Shown here: positions 53,878 to 62,888 of the stretch, one piece after another
Position numbering within the stretch: position 1 is the first letter of the stretch
How the letters are laid out: the number at the start of each line of letters is the position of its first letter
From: Sporolactobacillus nakayamae
GTDB lineage: Bacteria > Bacillota > Bacilli > Bacillales > Sporolactobacillaceae
NCBI RefSeq assembly: GCF_900113325.1
Contig: NZ_FOOY01000003.1
Coordinates: forward strand, 186,001-250,000
Direction: 5' to 3'
Length of the DNA: 64,000 nt
Translations under genes and position numbers: made by a program
The notes under the pieces: generated by a model
The model's input: only the letters and a program-made list of their open reading frames with translations
Database searches by the model: none
What the model was told of the DNA's origin: nothing

Positions 53878-55292
53878 GAGTTCCTCCTCGTGAGTGCATT
53901 GAGCATCGGCTTAAATTTAATCGCTGTTTCTTCATATTCTTGTTTTGGAATCGAATCTTTCAGCAAGCCGCAACCAGCATATAGAAGCACGTTCCTGCCG
54001 TTAATTAACGCCGACCGTATGCCAACGTCAAATTCGCCATTTTCTTGTGCGTCACACCAGCCAATTGGTGAAGCATAGAAGCCGCGATTCAATCGTTCGT
54101 GCTCACGGATCCAATCCATAGCTGCTTTGCGCGGCAGTCCGCCGAGCGCGGGCGTCGGGTGCAGGCGTTTAACAAAATCAAAAACGGAAGCTGATTCAGC
54201 GCATAGTCCTTCAACCGATGTGTATAGATGCTGGATATTCTTGTTTTTCATCAATACTGGTTGATTTGGAATGGTCAGCTGTTCACAAAGATCAGTGAGC
54301 GAATCGCGTACTGCTGAGACCACATACTGATGCTCCATTCGATTTTTCCGGTCGTTGAGCAGCCACTCACCGAGGCGTGAATCCTCTTCATCCGTTTTAG
54401 CGCGAGAAACCGATCCGGCAAGGCACGCTGAATAAATGCGTCGGCCACTTTTTTTAATTAACCGTTCCGGTGTTGCGCCGAGAAATGCTGCCGACTCTTT
54501 TTCGAGACAAAAGACACATGTATTTTCTTGTTGCTCGCGTAAACTCCGTATGAGTTCGTCACTTGAGAGCTCATTTTGGAAGATCATCTTTCGAGTACGC
54601 GCCAGCACAATCTTTTTTATTGCGCGCTCTTCCATTATTTGAATGGCATCGTCAACCGTGTGCGTCCATTCATCTAGATCTTGATCCTTTTGTTCGAGAA
54701 GCGGATTCCATGGTTGTTTTTCCCAATGGGTCATTTTCACGTTGCGGAATATAGTGTCTTCACTTTGCTGAATCTGCCGCATCAGCTCATCTGCGTGATC
54801 ACCTGGTTCGCAAACTACTGTGCGTGTCAGATAGTACTGTCCCTCTTGCTTTGTCACTAAGAATGTTGGGAGAAAAAAATAACAGCAGCCAAAAGAAGCC
54901 CATTCTTTGGACGACTGCTTCGTTGAATCAAACGTATGACCGCCAAATAAAAGCGGTCCAGTGCCCTCGATTCCGCTAATGCCTGTCACAGTCGCGGTGT
55001 TCCGGAGCTGTTTCAGAATATCTCGCACCAATGTATCATTATCACCTTCTGCGGTTGCAGAAACCGCAACTCCTGCTCCTACTAGAGCAAATCCAGTTGA
55101 CTGGCTCTCCCAAAAAAAGCGTTCACCACGATACTGCTTCGCGGCAGTATGATAAAAATCGAGCGGATCAATTGATTCTATCGCTTTTACTTCACTAACG
55201 ACACATCGTTTCCCAACTACTTTGGCATGATCTATCGCCGTACAAATCACGTTATAAAAATCTTGCCTATATGAAACTGTCACCTTTATCAC
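53874..55292 (-). CDS. menF: Isochorismate synthase
   Basis: Isomerises chorismate to isochorismate for menaquinone. 472 residues; the chorismate-binding fold fills the C-terminal two thirds: VDDAIQIMEERAIKKIVLARTRK near 220, ATPERLIKKSGRRIYSACLAGS near 285, HQYVVSAVRDSL near 335, HPTPALGGLPRKAAMDWI near 395 and GCGLLKDSIPKQEYEET at the end. Start GTG at 55292 or GTG nine bases later, which has AGGTGAT ahead of it. First gene of the men cluster. Confidence 0.94.
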   Translation of the reverse strand: MIKVTVSYRQDFYNVICTAIDHAKVVGKRCVVSEVKAIESIDPLDFYHTAAKQYRGERFFWESQSTGFALVGAGVAVSATAEGDNDTLVRDILKQLRNTATVTGISGIEGTGPLLFGGHTFDSTKQSSKEWASFGCCYFFLPTFLVTKQEGQYYLTRTVVCEPGDHADELMRQIQQSEDTIFRNVKMTHWEKQPWNPLLEQKDQDLDEWTHTVDDAIQIMEERAIKKIVLARTRKMIFQNELSSDELIRSLREQQENTCVFCLEKESAAFLGATPERLIKKSGRRIYSACLAGSVSRAKTDEEDSRLGEWLLNDRKNRMEHQYVVSAVRDSLTDLCEQLTIPNQPVLMKNKNIQHLYTSVEGLCAESASVFDFVKRLHPTPALGGLPRKAAMDWIREHERLNRGFYASPIGWCDAQENGEFDVGIRSALINGRNVLLYAGCGLLKDSIPKQEYEETAIKFKPMLNALTRRNS

Positions 55293-55463
55293 CTATTATC
55301 GCTTCTAATGTGAACATATTATGTCTTTTTAAAGATAACTCTTCTCAATTCGGACTGTCAATTTCAAAGTATGATGTCTCAATTGAAGAAAAAGAGTAAA
55401 ACTTGTCCTTGGTTAATATAATCCAAAGGAGTCGCTAACCATCGCGGAAGGGATTTCGATCGC

Positions 55464-56150
55464 ATGTTTCCAAAAAAACATTTTTCACCTAATCCAGTAC
55501 TCTATTGTATTGTTTTCTATATACTTTTCAGTCTACTCTTGTTCGCTCTTACAAAGCGAACGATACATGTTATGATGCTCTGGAACCTTCTTTTGGCGTT
55601 TCTTCCACTCTTCATTGCTGTCTGCATGTGCTTAGCAGATAGCGCACGAGATTGGCTCAGAACATGGATGCTCGGATTATTATGGCTGGTCTTCTTCCCA
55701 AATGCGCCGTATTTGGTCACCGATTTCATCCATCTTCAAGGCATTTATTTTTATACAACAGGAAAATCGATTGTTTATTCCAGTGATTTCTTATCCTGGT
55801 TAAGTCTCATTCATATTGGCATCGGTACCTTTGTCGGTACCTGCTCCGGCATGCTTTCGATGTGGATCATCCATCATCGCTTTCTACAAAAATTCGCGTC
55901 TCCTATTGTTTCGATCATTATGTCTTTGATCTTTATCACGAGCGGTTGCGCGATGTACATTGGCCGCTTCTTACGTTTGAACTCCTGGGATATCTTCTAT
56001 CCAACTACATTTCTGTCACGAGTGACGCATCATGTCAATGCTTTTTCAATTGGTTTTTCGTTGCTCTCCGCATGTTATATTTTTATGACTTACTACTTTT
56101 TTTCCGTTCTTTTTACAGCAATAGCAAGGCTTGGAGAACATTTACGATGA
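55464..56150 (+). CDS. DUF1361 family membrane protein
   Basis: 228 residues with about six or seven hydrophobic segments. The FLPLFIAVCMCLAD, LLWLVFFPNAPYLVTDFIHLQ and GRFLRLNSWDI stretches are characteristic of DUF1361, whose function is unknown. GGAAGGGA precedes the ATG. Divergent from the men cluster; no recognised partner. Confidence 0.85.
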   Translation: MFPKKHFSPNPVLYCIVFYILFSLLLFALTKRTIHVMMLWNLLLAFLPLFIAVCMCLADSARDWLRTWMLGLLWLVFFPNAPYLVTDFIHLQGIYFYTTGKSIVYSSDFLSWLSLIHIGIGTFVGTCSGMLSMWIIHHRFLQKFASPIVSIIMSLIFITSGCAMYIGRFLRLNSWDIFYPTTFLSRVTHHVNAFSIGFSLLSACYIFMTYYFFSVLFTAIARLGEHLR

Positions 56151-56180
56151 AATTCAATTCGTTTTATTGAGTCATTTCCT

Positions 56181-56220
56181 CCGTCATCTAATCATAGTTT
56201 AAAAAACAATGATTAGACGG
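56181..56220. promoter_or_regulatory. Inverted repeat overlapping the hydroxylase leader
   Basis: CTAATCAT-type arm (about 56181-56195) pairs with ATGATTAGACGG (56209-56220), with a small bulge. The 3' arm adjoins the GGAGGGG ribosome site of the HpaB-like gene and no T-run follows, so it is not a terminator; it may hinder or mark translation start. Confidence 0.4.
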
Positions 56221-56232
56221 AGGGGACTGCGC

Positions 56233-57675
56233 ATGGGCTGCATCGATGGTAAAACGTATCTGGAACGAATTGATCGTCTTCGCAATAATGTCTGGATTAA
56301 CGGAGCAAAAATATCAGGCAACCTTTCTGAACACCCCGCCTTTAAAAATGTCATGAAAAGCCAGGCAAAGCTTTATGATATGCAGCACGAGAAATCTTTC
56401 CGTAACATTCTGACGTTCAAATCGCCAAGTACTGGGGAGCGAGTGGGTACTGCATATTTGGAACCAAAAAAGATAAAAGACCTTGTGAAACAGAGAAAAG
56501 CATTTCAGATTTGGGCACGGGAAACTGCCGGTATGATGGGCCGTTCACCCGATTATATGAATACCGTTGTGATGACCTTTGCTGCCTGTGCCGATCTTTT
56601 TGGTGACAAACAAGGTTCAGACAATATGCGTGCCTTCTATTTGAATTGCAGAGAACATGATCTCTCACTTACCCATACGTTTATTCAGCCCCAGGTGAAC
56701 CGATCCTCACTCTATTTTGAAAATGCGTCGGACGCTGTTGCTGCACGAGTGATTGATGAAAACAAAGACGGACTTGTCATTCACGGTGCACGACTACTCG
56801 CAACACAAGGCGGAATGACTGACGAACTGCTTGTTTTTCCGACCGGTGCCTTTCATTTTGATGAAGCTTATGCGTATGCGTTCTCCATTCCCTCAAATAC
56901 ACCTGGTCTAAAATTTATTTGCCGTGAATCCTTTGCCGCTGGAGAAAGTCATTATGATCATCCGCTCAGTTCACGATTTGACGAAGTAGATTCAATCGTT
57001 CTTTTTGATCACGTCACTGTTCCCTGGGATAGGGTATTCCTGCATGGTAATACCGATATTGCAAGCAGGCTTTATACGGACAGTGGTTTTATGCCACTTC
57101 AAGTTCATCAAGTGACCTCAAGAAATATTGTGAAAACAGAGTTTATTCTCGGCGTTCTTCAGTCATTAGTTGATGCTATTAATATTGCTGAATACCAGCA
57201 TGTTCAGGAAAAAATTGCTGAAGTAATTGTAGCACTTGAAACGCTCAAAGCATTGCTCACCGCATCAGAGGTTCACGCCTCAATCGATACATGGGGTACA
57301 ATGGTACCGGATCGAAAGCCGCTGCTTGCCGCAATGAACGTGTATCCAAAAATTTATCCGCGATTTGTTGAAATTGTACAATTGATTGGCGCAAGCGGAT
57401 TAGTTACCATTCCTACAGAAAGGGATTTCCAATCAGAAATTGGTGATGTGTTGCGGAATTATTTACAATCTGCAGATCGTAATGGTTATGAGAAAGTTAA
57501 ATTATTTCGATTAGCGTGGGACCTGGCGATGAGTTCCTTCGCAGGTAGACAAACATTGTACGAACGGTTCTTTTTTGGCGACCCTGTCCGCCTCGCATCG
57601 AACCTTTATCGTGACTATGACCGATCGGAATTTGTTAAGTGGGTTAATGAGTTTCTCAACCGCGAAGAGCTATAA
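56233..57675 (+). CDS. 4-Hydroxyphenylacetate 3-hydroxylase-like flavin monooxygenase (HpaB/YoaI)
   Basis: 480-residue FADH2-dependent oxygenase component of a two-component aromatic hydroxylase. TYLERIDRLRNNVWINGAKISGN at the start, GRSPDYMNTVVM near 105, HDLSLTHTFIQPQVNRS near 140, LVIHGARLLATQGGMTDELLVFP near 180 and TVPWDRVFLHGN near 265 are diagnostic. The ATG at 56233 has GGAGGGG upstream; the frame opens at 56209. No flavin reductase (HpaC) is adjacent. Substrate is unproven; catE in this window could take a catechol product, but lies 41 kb away. Confidence 0.88.
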   Translation: MGCIDGKTYLERIDRLRNNVWINGAKISGNLSEHPAFKNVMKSQAKLYDMQHEKSFRNILTFKSPSTGERVGTAYLEPKKIKDLVKQRKAFQIWARETAGMMGRSPDYMNTVVMTFAACADLFGDKQGSDNMRAFYLNCREHDLSLTHTFIQPQVNRSSLYFENASDAVAARVIDENKDGLVIHGARLLATQGGMTDELLVFPTGAFHFDEAYAYAFSIPSNTPGLKFICRESFAAGESHYDHPLSSRFDEVDSIVLFDHVTVPWDRVFLHGNTDIASRLYTDSGFMPLQVHQVTSRNIVKTEFILGVLQSLVDAINIAEYQHVQEKIAEVIVALETLKALLTASEVHASIDTWGTMVPDRKPLLAAMNVYPKIYPRFVEIVQLIGASGLVTIPTERDFQSEIGDVLRNYLQSADRNGYEKVKLFRLAWDLAMSSFAGRQTLYERFFFGDPVRLASNLYRDYDRSEFVKWVNEFLNREEL

Positions 57676-57842
57676 AGTGATTGTGGACCGCAAAAAAACA
57701 TGGTAGCATAGGAATTATGATCTACGCCTAGCAACTTAAGAATGGATTGGATATTGCTGTTCTCGGCTATCTGGTACACCATTTTCCTCACAGGTCCGTT
57801 TGGGTCAATGGCATGATTACACTTTTATTGCGAGATGATCTA

Positions 57843-59078
57843 ATGGATATTTATGTAGCCCGACAACCGATTTTTGATCGAGAGATGCGTCTTTTTGGTT
57901 ATGAATTGTTATATAGAGAGAGTGGTACGAATTCGTTTCATGGGACAACAAATGACGGACATGCAACCGCTTCACTCCTTGCAAATTCCGTACTCGTGAT
58001 CGGTTTCGATGAGTTGATTGAGGGGACAAAGGGATTCGTCAACTTTCCGGAGGATTTTCTCGTACAGCAGTTGCCTCGGCTGTTACCTAAACAGAAAATT
58101 ATCGTGGAAATATTGGAGCGTGTCACCCCAAGTCGTGAAGTGATTAGCGCTTGTCGCTTGCTGAAAAAGGACGGATATACTTTGGCGTTGGACGACTTCG
58201 TTTTCGGACGTAAAGACTATGAGGAATTGATTGAGCTCGCGGACATGATTAAAGTAGAGTTCTCAAGAACAAGAATTAAGGATCAGATGCGTTTCATCCA
58301 AAAGTATCGCGGTCAAAAGATTCTTTTGGCGGAAAAATTGGAAACAATGTTGGACTACCGCTTCGCACTTGCGATGGGCTATGATCTCTTTCAAGGGTAC
58401 TTCTTCAGCAAGCCGCTTATGATCAATGCGAAGGAAATTGGTTATCAACAAGCCAACTTAATTCGAATTCTCAAAGAGTTGCGTGAGCCTGAGCCTGATC
58501 TCATTCGGATCAGTACACTCGTTCAAGAAGATCTTGGATTAACCTACAAATTATTGCGTGTGGCGAATACCATCCGCTACGGAGCAAAGTATCGAATTAA
58601 ATCCGTTGGCCAAGCACTGATCAGGATCGGCACAGAAGATATGATTAAATGGACGCACATTATGTTATTAACCGGTGCGCAGGAAGTTGAAAATGCCGAA
58701 CTCGTGAAGCGTTCGCTGATTCGCGGGAAGATGTTGGAGCTCATAGCTATTAAACTTGGACTTATAAATCAAAGTTCCGACTATTTTATTACTGGTATCT
58801 TCTCCTCGCTGGATCAGATTCTCAGCCAGCCTATGCAAGAGATTTTAACTAAGCTTCCTTTGGATCAGGAAGTATTCGAAGCCTTGCTTGGCAACGAAAA
58901 TGATTTAAGAATATGTCTCGATTCAGTTGTTAAATTCGAACAGGCGCAATGGGATGTGACGCTCCCTTTCATTAAAAGCCATAAATTGACTACCGAAGAC
59001 TTTATGTCGCTCTATTTAAAAGCAATAAAGTGGCAACATACGTTGTCTGAAGAAGAGGCGAAGACAACTCACCTATAA
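57843..59078 (+). CDS. EAL-HDOD (YuxH-type) signalling protein, probably inactive EAL
   Basis: About 411 residues from the ATG at 57843; the frame opens at 57747 but MDIYVARQPIFDREMRLFGYELLYR matches the YuxH group start. An N-terminal EAL-like domain (about 1-195) is followed by an HDOD domain (about 200-400, LRVANTIRYGAKYRIKSVGQALIRIG). The EAL motif reads VEILERV, and the loop is LDDFVFG, not the canonical DDFGTG, so c-di-GMP hydrolysis is unlikely; a binding or regulatory role is more plausible. Downstream partner genes are not obvious. Confidence 0.88.
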   Translation: MDIYVARQPIFDREMRLFGYELLYRESGTNSFHGTTNDGHATASLLANSVLVIGFDELIEGTKGFVNFPEDFLVQQLPRLLPKQKIIVEILERVTPSREVISACRLLKKDGYTLALDDFVFGRKDYEELIELADMIKVEFSRTRIKDQMRFIQKYRGQKILLAEKLETMLDYRFALAMGYDLFQGYFFSKPLMINAKEIGYQQANLIRILKELREPEPDLIRISTLVQEDLGLTYKLLRVANTIRYGAKYRIKSVGQALIRIGTEDMIKWTHIMLLTGAQEVENAELVKRSLIRGKMLELIAIKLGLINQSSDYFITGIFSSLDQILSQPMQEILTKLPLDQEVFEALLGNENDLRICLDSVVKFEQAQWDVTLPFIKSHKLTTEDFMSLYLKAIKWQHTLSEEEAKTTHL

Positions 59079-59187
59079 AACCTTATCGACTATTGAGTAA
59101 CAGGGAACCTAATTAGGATTGCTTTTTCTCTCATTTTGATGCCCTTCTCGCTCTGTATTTCCTGCTCCTCTAATTCAACACTTCCCT

Positions 59188-61035
59188 TTACACTGAAAAT
59201 TGATCCTTGTACATTTTGCAATAAAGCCCATTTTTCTTCAAGAGCTGCTCGTGATTCCCTTGTTCAGTGATCATACCATTATGCACAACAAGAATTTGGT
59301 CTGCGTGACGAATTGTGGAGAGGCGATGCGCGATAATGAAGCTGGTTCGTCCTTTCATTAACTGCGCCATTCCTTCTTGAATTTCACGTTCCGTATGTGT
59401 ATCTACATGGCTCGTTGCTTCATCCATAATTAGAATGGCCGGATCAGCGAGCAATGCTCGAGCAACGGTAAGCAATTGTCTCTGTCCTTCGCTTAAATTT
59501 TCCCCATTCCCCTGCAGAATCGTATCATAGCCATGCTCAGAATCCATGATAAATGAGTCTGCATGCGCTGCCACTGCCGCACGTTTTATCTCTTCGTCTG
59601 TTGCCTCAAGCCTGCCATAACGTAAATTATCCTTAAAACTGCCATGAAAGAGGTAGGTATCTTGAAGAACCATACCGAATAAACTGCGGTAGCCGGAACG
59701 GCAATACTTCTTAATATCCGTACCATCGACGCAAATGGAACCGCTAATCGGTTCATTAAACCGCATCATTAAATTGACTATGGTTGTTTTTCCGGCGCCT
59801 GTCTGTCCGACAAATGCGACCGTTTCACCGGGATGCGCGTGAAACGAAATTTTCTTTAGGATGGGGTGCTTCGAATCATAACCAAATGAAACGTTGCGAA
59901 AATCAATCTCTCCTCTGCAATTTTCTCGGCTAATTGTCCGAGCGTTTTTTGGATCCGGCAATTCTTCCTTTCGATCAAGAATGTCGAAAACGCGTTCAGC
60001 ACCGGCTATTGCAGAGAGCAATGTATTAAAAATACTGGCTACATCGTTCAGCGGACGAGAAAATTGCCTTGAATAAGTAAGAAAACTGGCGATCATACCC
60101 ACGGTGATCATGTTTTTAACTGCTAAAAAACCACCGAAGGAAGCGACTGCAGCAAAGCCTAAATTATTGATTACATTCATCAAAGGCATCAGGTAACCAG
60201 ACCAAATCTGCGCGCGCAATCCGACATTTGTTAAGCGTTGATTGATTTGTGTGAACTGTTCAATTTCTTGACTTTCGTGGTTAAATGCCTTGATTACGGA
60301 CAATCCGGAAATTGATTCTTCGATTCGGCCATTCAAGGTGCCCAACTCTTTCTGTTGTTCTACAAAGAGTTTGGAGGTTCTAGTGGCAATTGTTTTGGTC
60401 AAAATAAAAACAAGCGGCACCATGATCATACTGGCAAGCGTTAACGAAGGACTGATCCAGAGCATCATAACAACTGATCCGGAAATCATAATCACATCAT
60501 TCATCAGTTGCACCGTGGATTGCGAAAGTGTGACATCAATATTTTCAATATCATTTGTTAGCCGACTCATGATCTCTCCATGGTTATTGTGATCAAAAAA
60601 AGAGATCGGCAATTTCTGTAATTTCCAAAATAGACTTTTACGAATGCTGATTACGATTCTTTGACCTGTGGTTGCCATAAGCCAGCCTTGAAAAAAAGTC
60701 AGCACACCATCCATCAAATAGAACATACCAAGAACAAAAATTATAGTGATCAGCATCGAAAATTTAACCGAATGTGCTTCAGTGCCAATCTGATTAATCG
60801 CGATTCCGATAAAATAAGGAATCAACAAGGAAATAATCGAATCAAGCAGAACAAAGAAAAAAACAATGATGAGCGCACGTTTTTCGCGAACGAAATATAT
60901 GCCGAGCCTCTTTAATGTAGCCCACATTTTTTCCGGCTTTTCAACAGGGGCGAACCGCCCCGCTCCCCTTCTTCTACCGCTTCTTCCAGGCATTGGTACA
61001 CTGATATGATCTCTAGAACGCTTCTTTTCAGTCAT
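59188..61035 (-). CDS. ABC exporter half-transporter, second subunit (YfiC/YheH type)
   Basis: 615 residues: an arginine-rich cytoplasmic N-terminus, six membrane helices (about 50-340), then an ATPase domain. Walker A GQTGAGKTT near 402, ABC signature LSEGQRQLL near 510, Walker B ILIMDEATSHVD with the catalytic glutamate and an H-loop IAHRL. It keeps a competent ATPase site, unlike its partner. The start overlaps the partner gene by 8 bases, so the two form a heterodimer. Probably exports drugs, lipids or peptides. Confidence 0.92.
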   Translation of the reverse strand: MTEKKRSRDHISVPMPGRSGRRRGAGRFAPVEKPEKMWATLKRLGIYFVREKRALIIVFFFVLLDSIISLLIPYFIGIAINQIGTEAHSVKFSMLITIIFVLGMFYLMDGVLTFFQGWLMATTGQRIVISIRKSLFWKLQKLPISFFDHNNHGEIMSRLTNDIENIDVTLSQSTVQLMNDVIMISGSVVMMLWISPSLTLASMIMVPLVFILTKTIATRTSKLFVEQQKELGTLNGRIEESISGLSVIKAFNHESQEIEQFTQINQRLTNVGLRAQIWSGYLMPLMNVINNLGFAAVASFGGFLAVKNMITVGMIASFLTYSRQFSRPLNDVASIFNTLLSAIAGAERVFDILDRKEELPDPKNARTISRENCRGEIDFRNVSFGYDSKHPILKKISFHAHPGETVAFVGQTGAGKTTIVNLMMRFNEPISGSICVDGTDIKKYCRSGYRSLFGMVLQDTYLFHGSFKDNLRYGRLEATDEEIKRAAVAAHADSFIMDSEHGYDTILQGNGENLSEGQRQLLTVARALLADPAILIMDEATSHVDTHTEREIQEGMAQLMKGRTSFIIAHRLSTIRHADQILVVHNGMITEQGNHEQLLKKNGLYCKMYKDQFSV

Positions 61036-62773
61036 TTTGGATTCCGCCTCTCTCCATTTGCATAGAATATATACCGCGGTAGAATGCCGAAAATGATAAT
61101 AATTCCTTATGCGTGCCTATTGCCTCAATGGCTCCATGATTCATCACTATAATCTTGTCCGCATCCTTAATGGAGGCAGCCTTTTGAGAGATGATGATGC
61201 AAGTTAACTGATTTAGTGCCTGCTTTAGGCGGCTTCGGATCAGTTTGTCGGTACGCACGTCTACAGCACTCGTCGCGTCATCCAAAATCAGAAGATCCGG
61301 CTTACGAATCAGTGCACGCGCAATGGAAATGCGCTGCTTCTGCCCGCCGGACAAGTTGACTCCTCCTTGACCAATCATTGAATCATAGCCATGTGAAAGG
61401 CGGCGGATAAATCCATCCGCGTCTGCGATTCGAGCCGCTTCATAGACTTCTTCATCACTTGCCTGCTCATTTCCCCAGCGAATGTTGCCAATGACCGAGC
61501 CGCTGAATAAAAAGGTGCGCTGAGGTACAATTGCGACTCTTTTTCGCAGCTCACCTTCGCTATACCTTTTGATATCGTTGCCATTAAATACTATCGTGCC
61601 TTTGTCCGGATCGTAGAAGCGAAGAATTAACTGCGTAAGTGTGGATTTTCCTGATCCAATCGGACCAATAATACCGAGCGTCTCCCCAGAATCAAGATCA
61701 AAATTAATGTCTTTCAATACAGGATCTTGACCCTCAGGTTTTTGATAGGAAAAGGTAACATGACGAAACTGAACTGCCCCTTTCTTTTCGGGTGCACATA
61801 GCTCGAGGCTCCCCGTCTGAAAACGCTGATCCAGCTCATCATTCATTACTTGTCCGATCCGCTCTGCCGAGGCTTTTGCACGCACAAGCATATTAAAGGC
61901 GTTATTCATCATCATAATCGCAAAAAGAAGTTGCATCATATAGTTAGTAAAAGCGATGATCGTACCTACTTGCATGGAATCGGAATTTACACCAAGTCCT
62001 CCAAACCACAGAATGGCAAGAATTCCGCCATTCACTGCCAAATTAATTGCAGGAGCAAAAAGGCTGCCGATTTTAGAGGCAGCAGCTGACAGCTCACCCA
62101 ATTCGTTATTATTTAATTGGAACTTTTTCTGCTCGTACGCGGAGCGATTGAAGACCTTAATGACGCGGACTCCGGCTAAATAGTCCTGCATCGAACGATT
62201 AACACGATCAAGTGCACGTTGTACATTTCGAAAAAAAGGATAACTGATTTTCATATTTAAAAAAATCAGCACTGCTATAATCGGAGCGATTCCTAGCAAT
62301 ACCAACGAGAGTTTTGCATTCAAATGAATCGCCATAATAAGACTGCCGATTCCAACGAGCGGCGCTTTCGCCATAATGCGCATCATGCCATTGGCGAAGG
62401 TTTGCACACGGGTGACGTCATTCGTGAGACGGGTGATCAATGACGCGTTGCCAAAATGATCGATCTGAGCTTGAGAGAAGCTCTGTATTTTTATGTATAA
62501 ATCTTGGCGCAGATCCTGAGCGAAGCGCTGAGAAACACTACCTGAAAGCACATTGCGCGCGCTCGCGCAAAATGCACCAATCACCGTTATTGTGAGCATC
62601 AAAAGCCCAAACTGTTCAATAAACGGCAAATCTGCCTTGCCAACGCCCTGATCAACGATCCGTGACATTAGTGCCGGCTGCATCAAGTCCGCCAAGGCTT
62701 CAAGCGACAGGAAAAAGAGTGCAAAAACAAATTTTACTCTATATGTTTTCCAGTAAATACGAAGGTAGCCCAT
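61028..62773 (-). CDS. ABC exporter half-transporter, first subunit with degenerate ATPase site
   Basis: 581 residues: six membrane helices (about 10-310) and an ATPase domain. Walker A GPIGSGKST near 372, signature LSGGQKQR near 476, but Walker B reads LLILDDATSAVD, with aspartate in place of the catalytic glutamate, and the H-loop position reads ISQKAAS without histidine. Such degeneracy is usual for one partner of heterodimeric exporters (for example BmrC of BmrCD). AGAAGG precedes the ATG. Confidence 0.92.
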   Translation of the reverse strand: MGYLRIYWKTYRVKFVFALFFLSLEALADLMQPALMSRIVDQGVGKADLPFIEQFGLLMLTITVIGAFCASARNVLSGSVSQRFAQDLRQDLYIKIQSFSQAQIDHFGNASLITRLTNDVTRVQTFANGMMRIMAKAPLVGIGSLIMAIHLNAKLSLVLLGIAPIIAVLIFLNMKISYPFFRNVQRALDRVNRSMQDYLAGVRVIKVFNRSAYEQKKFQLNNNELGELSAAASKIGSLFAPAINLAVNGGILAILWFGGLGVNSDSMQVGTIIAFTNYMMQLLFAIMMMNNAFNMLVRAKASAERIGQVMNDELDQRFQTGSLELCAPEKKGAVQFRHVTFSYQKPEGQDPVLKDINFDLDSGETLGIIGPIGSGKSTLTQLILRFYDPDKGTIVFNGNDIKRYSEGELRKRVAIVPQRTFLFSGSVIGNIRWGNEQASDEEVYEAARIADADGFIRRLSHGYDSMIGQGGVNLSGGQKQRISIARALIRKPDLLILDDATSAVDVRTDKLIRSRLKQALNQLTCIIISQKAASIKDADKIIVMNHGAIEAIGTHKELLSFSAFYRGIYSMQMERGGIQND

Positions 62774-62888
62774 AGAAAACCTTCTTTCTGAATACGCACA
62801 GACAGGTCAATAGCTCCGGATTCATTAAGTATAGCAACAAGAAAGCTCATGAGTAAGCAAGACGACTCGTTTTCTAATATCTTTTGAT

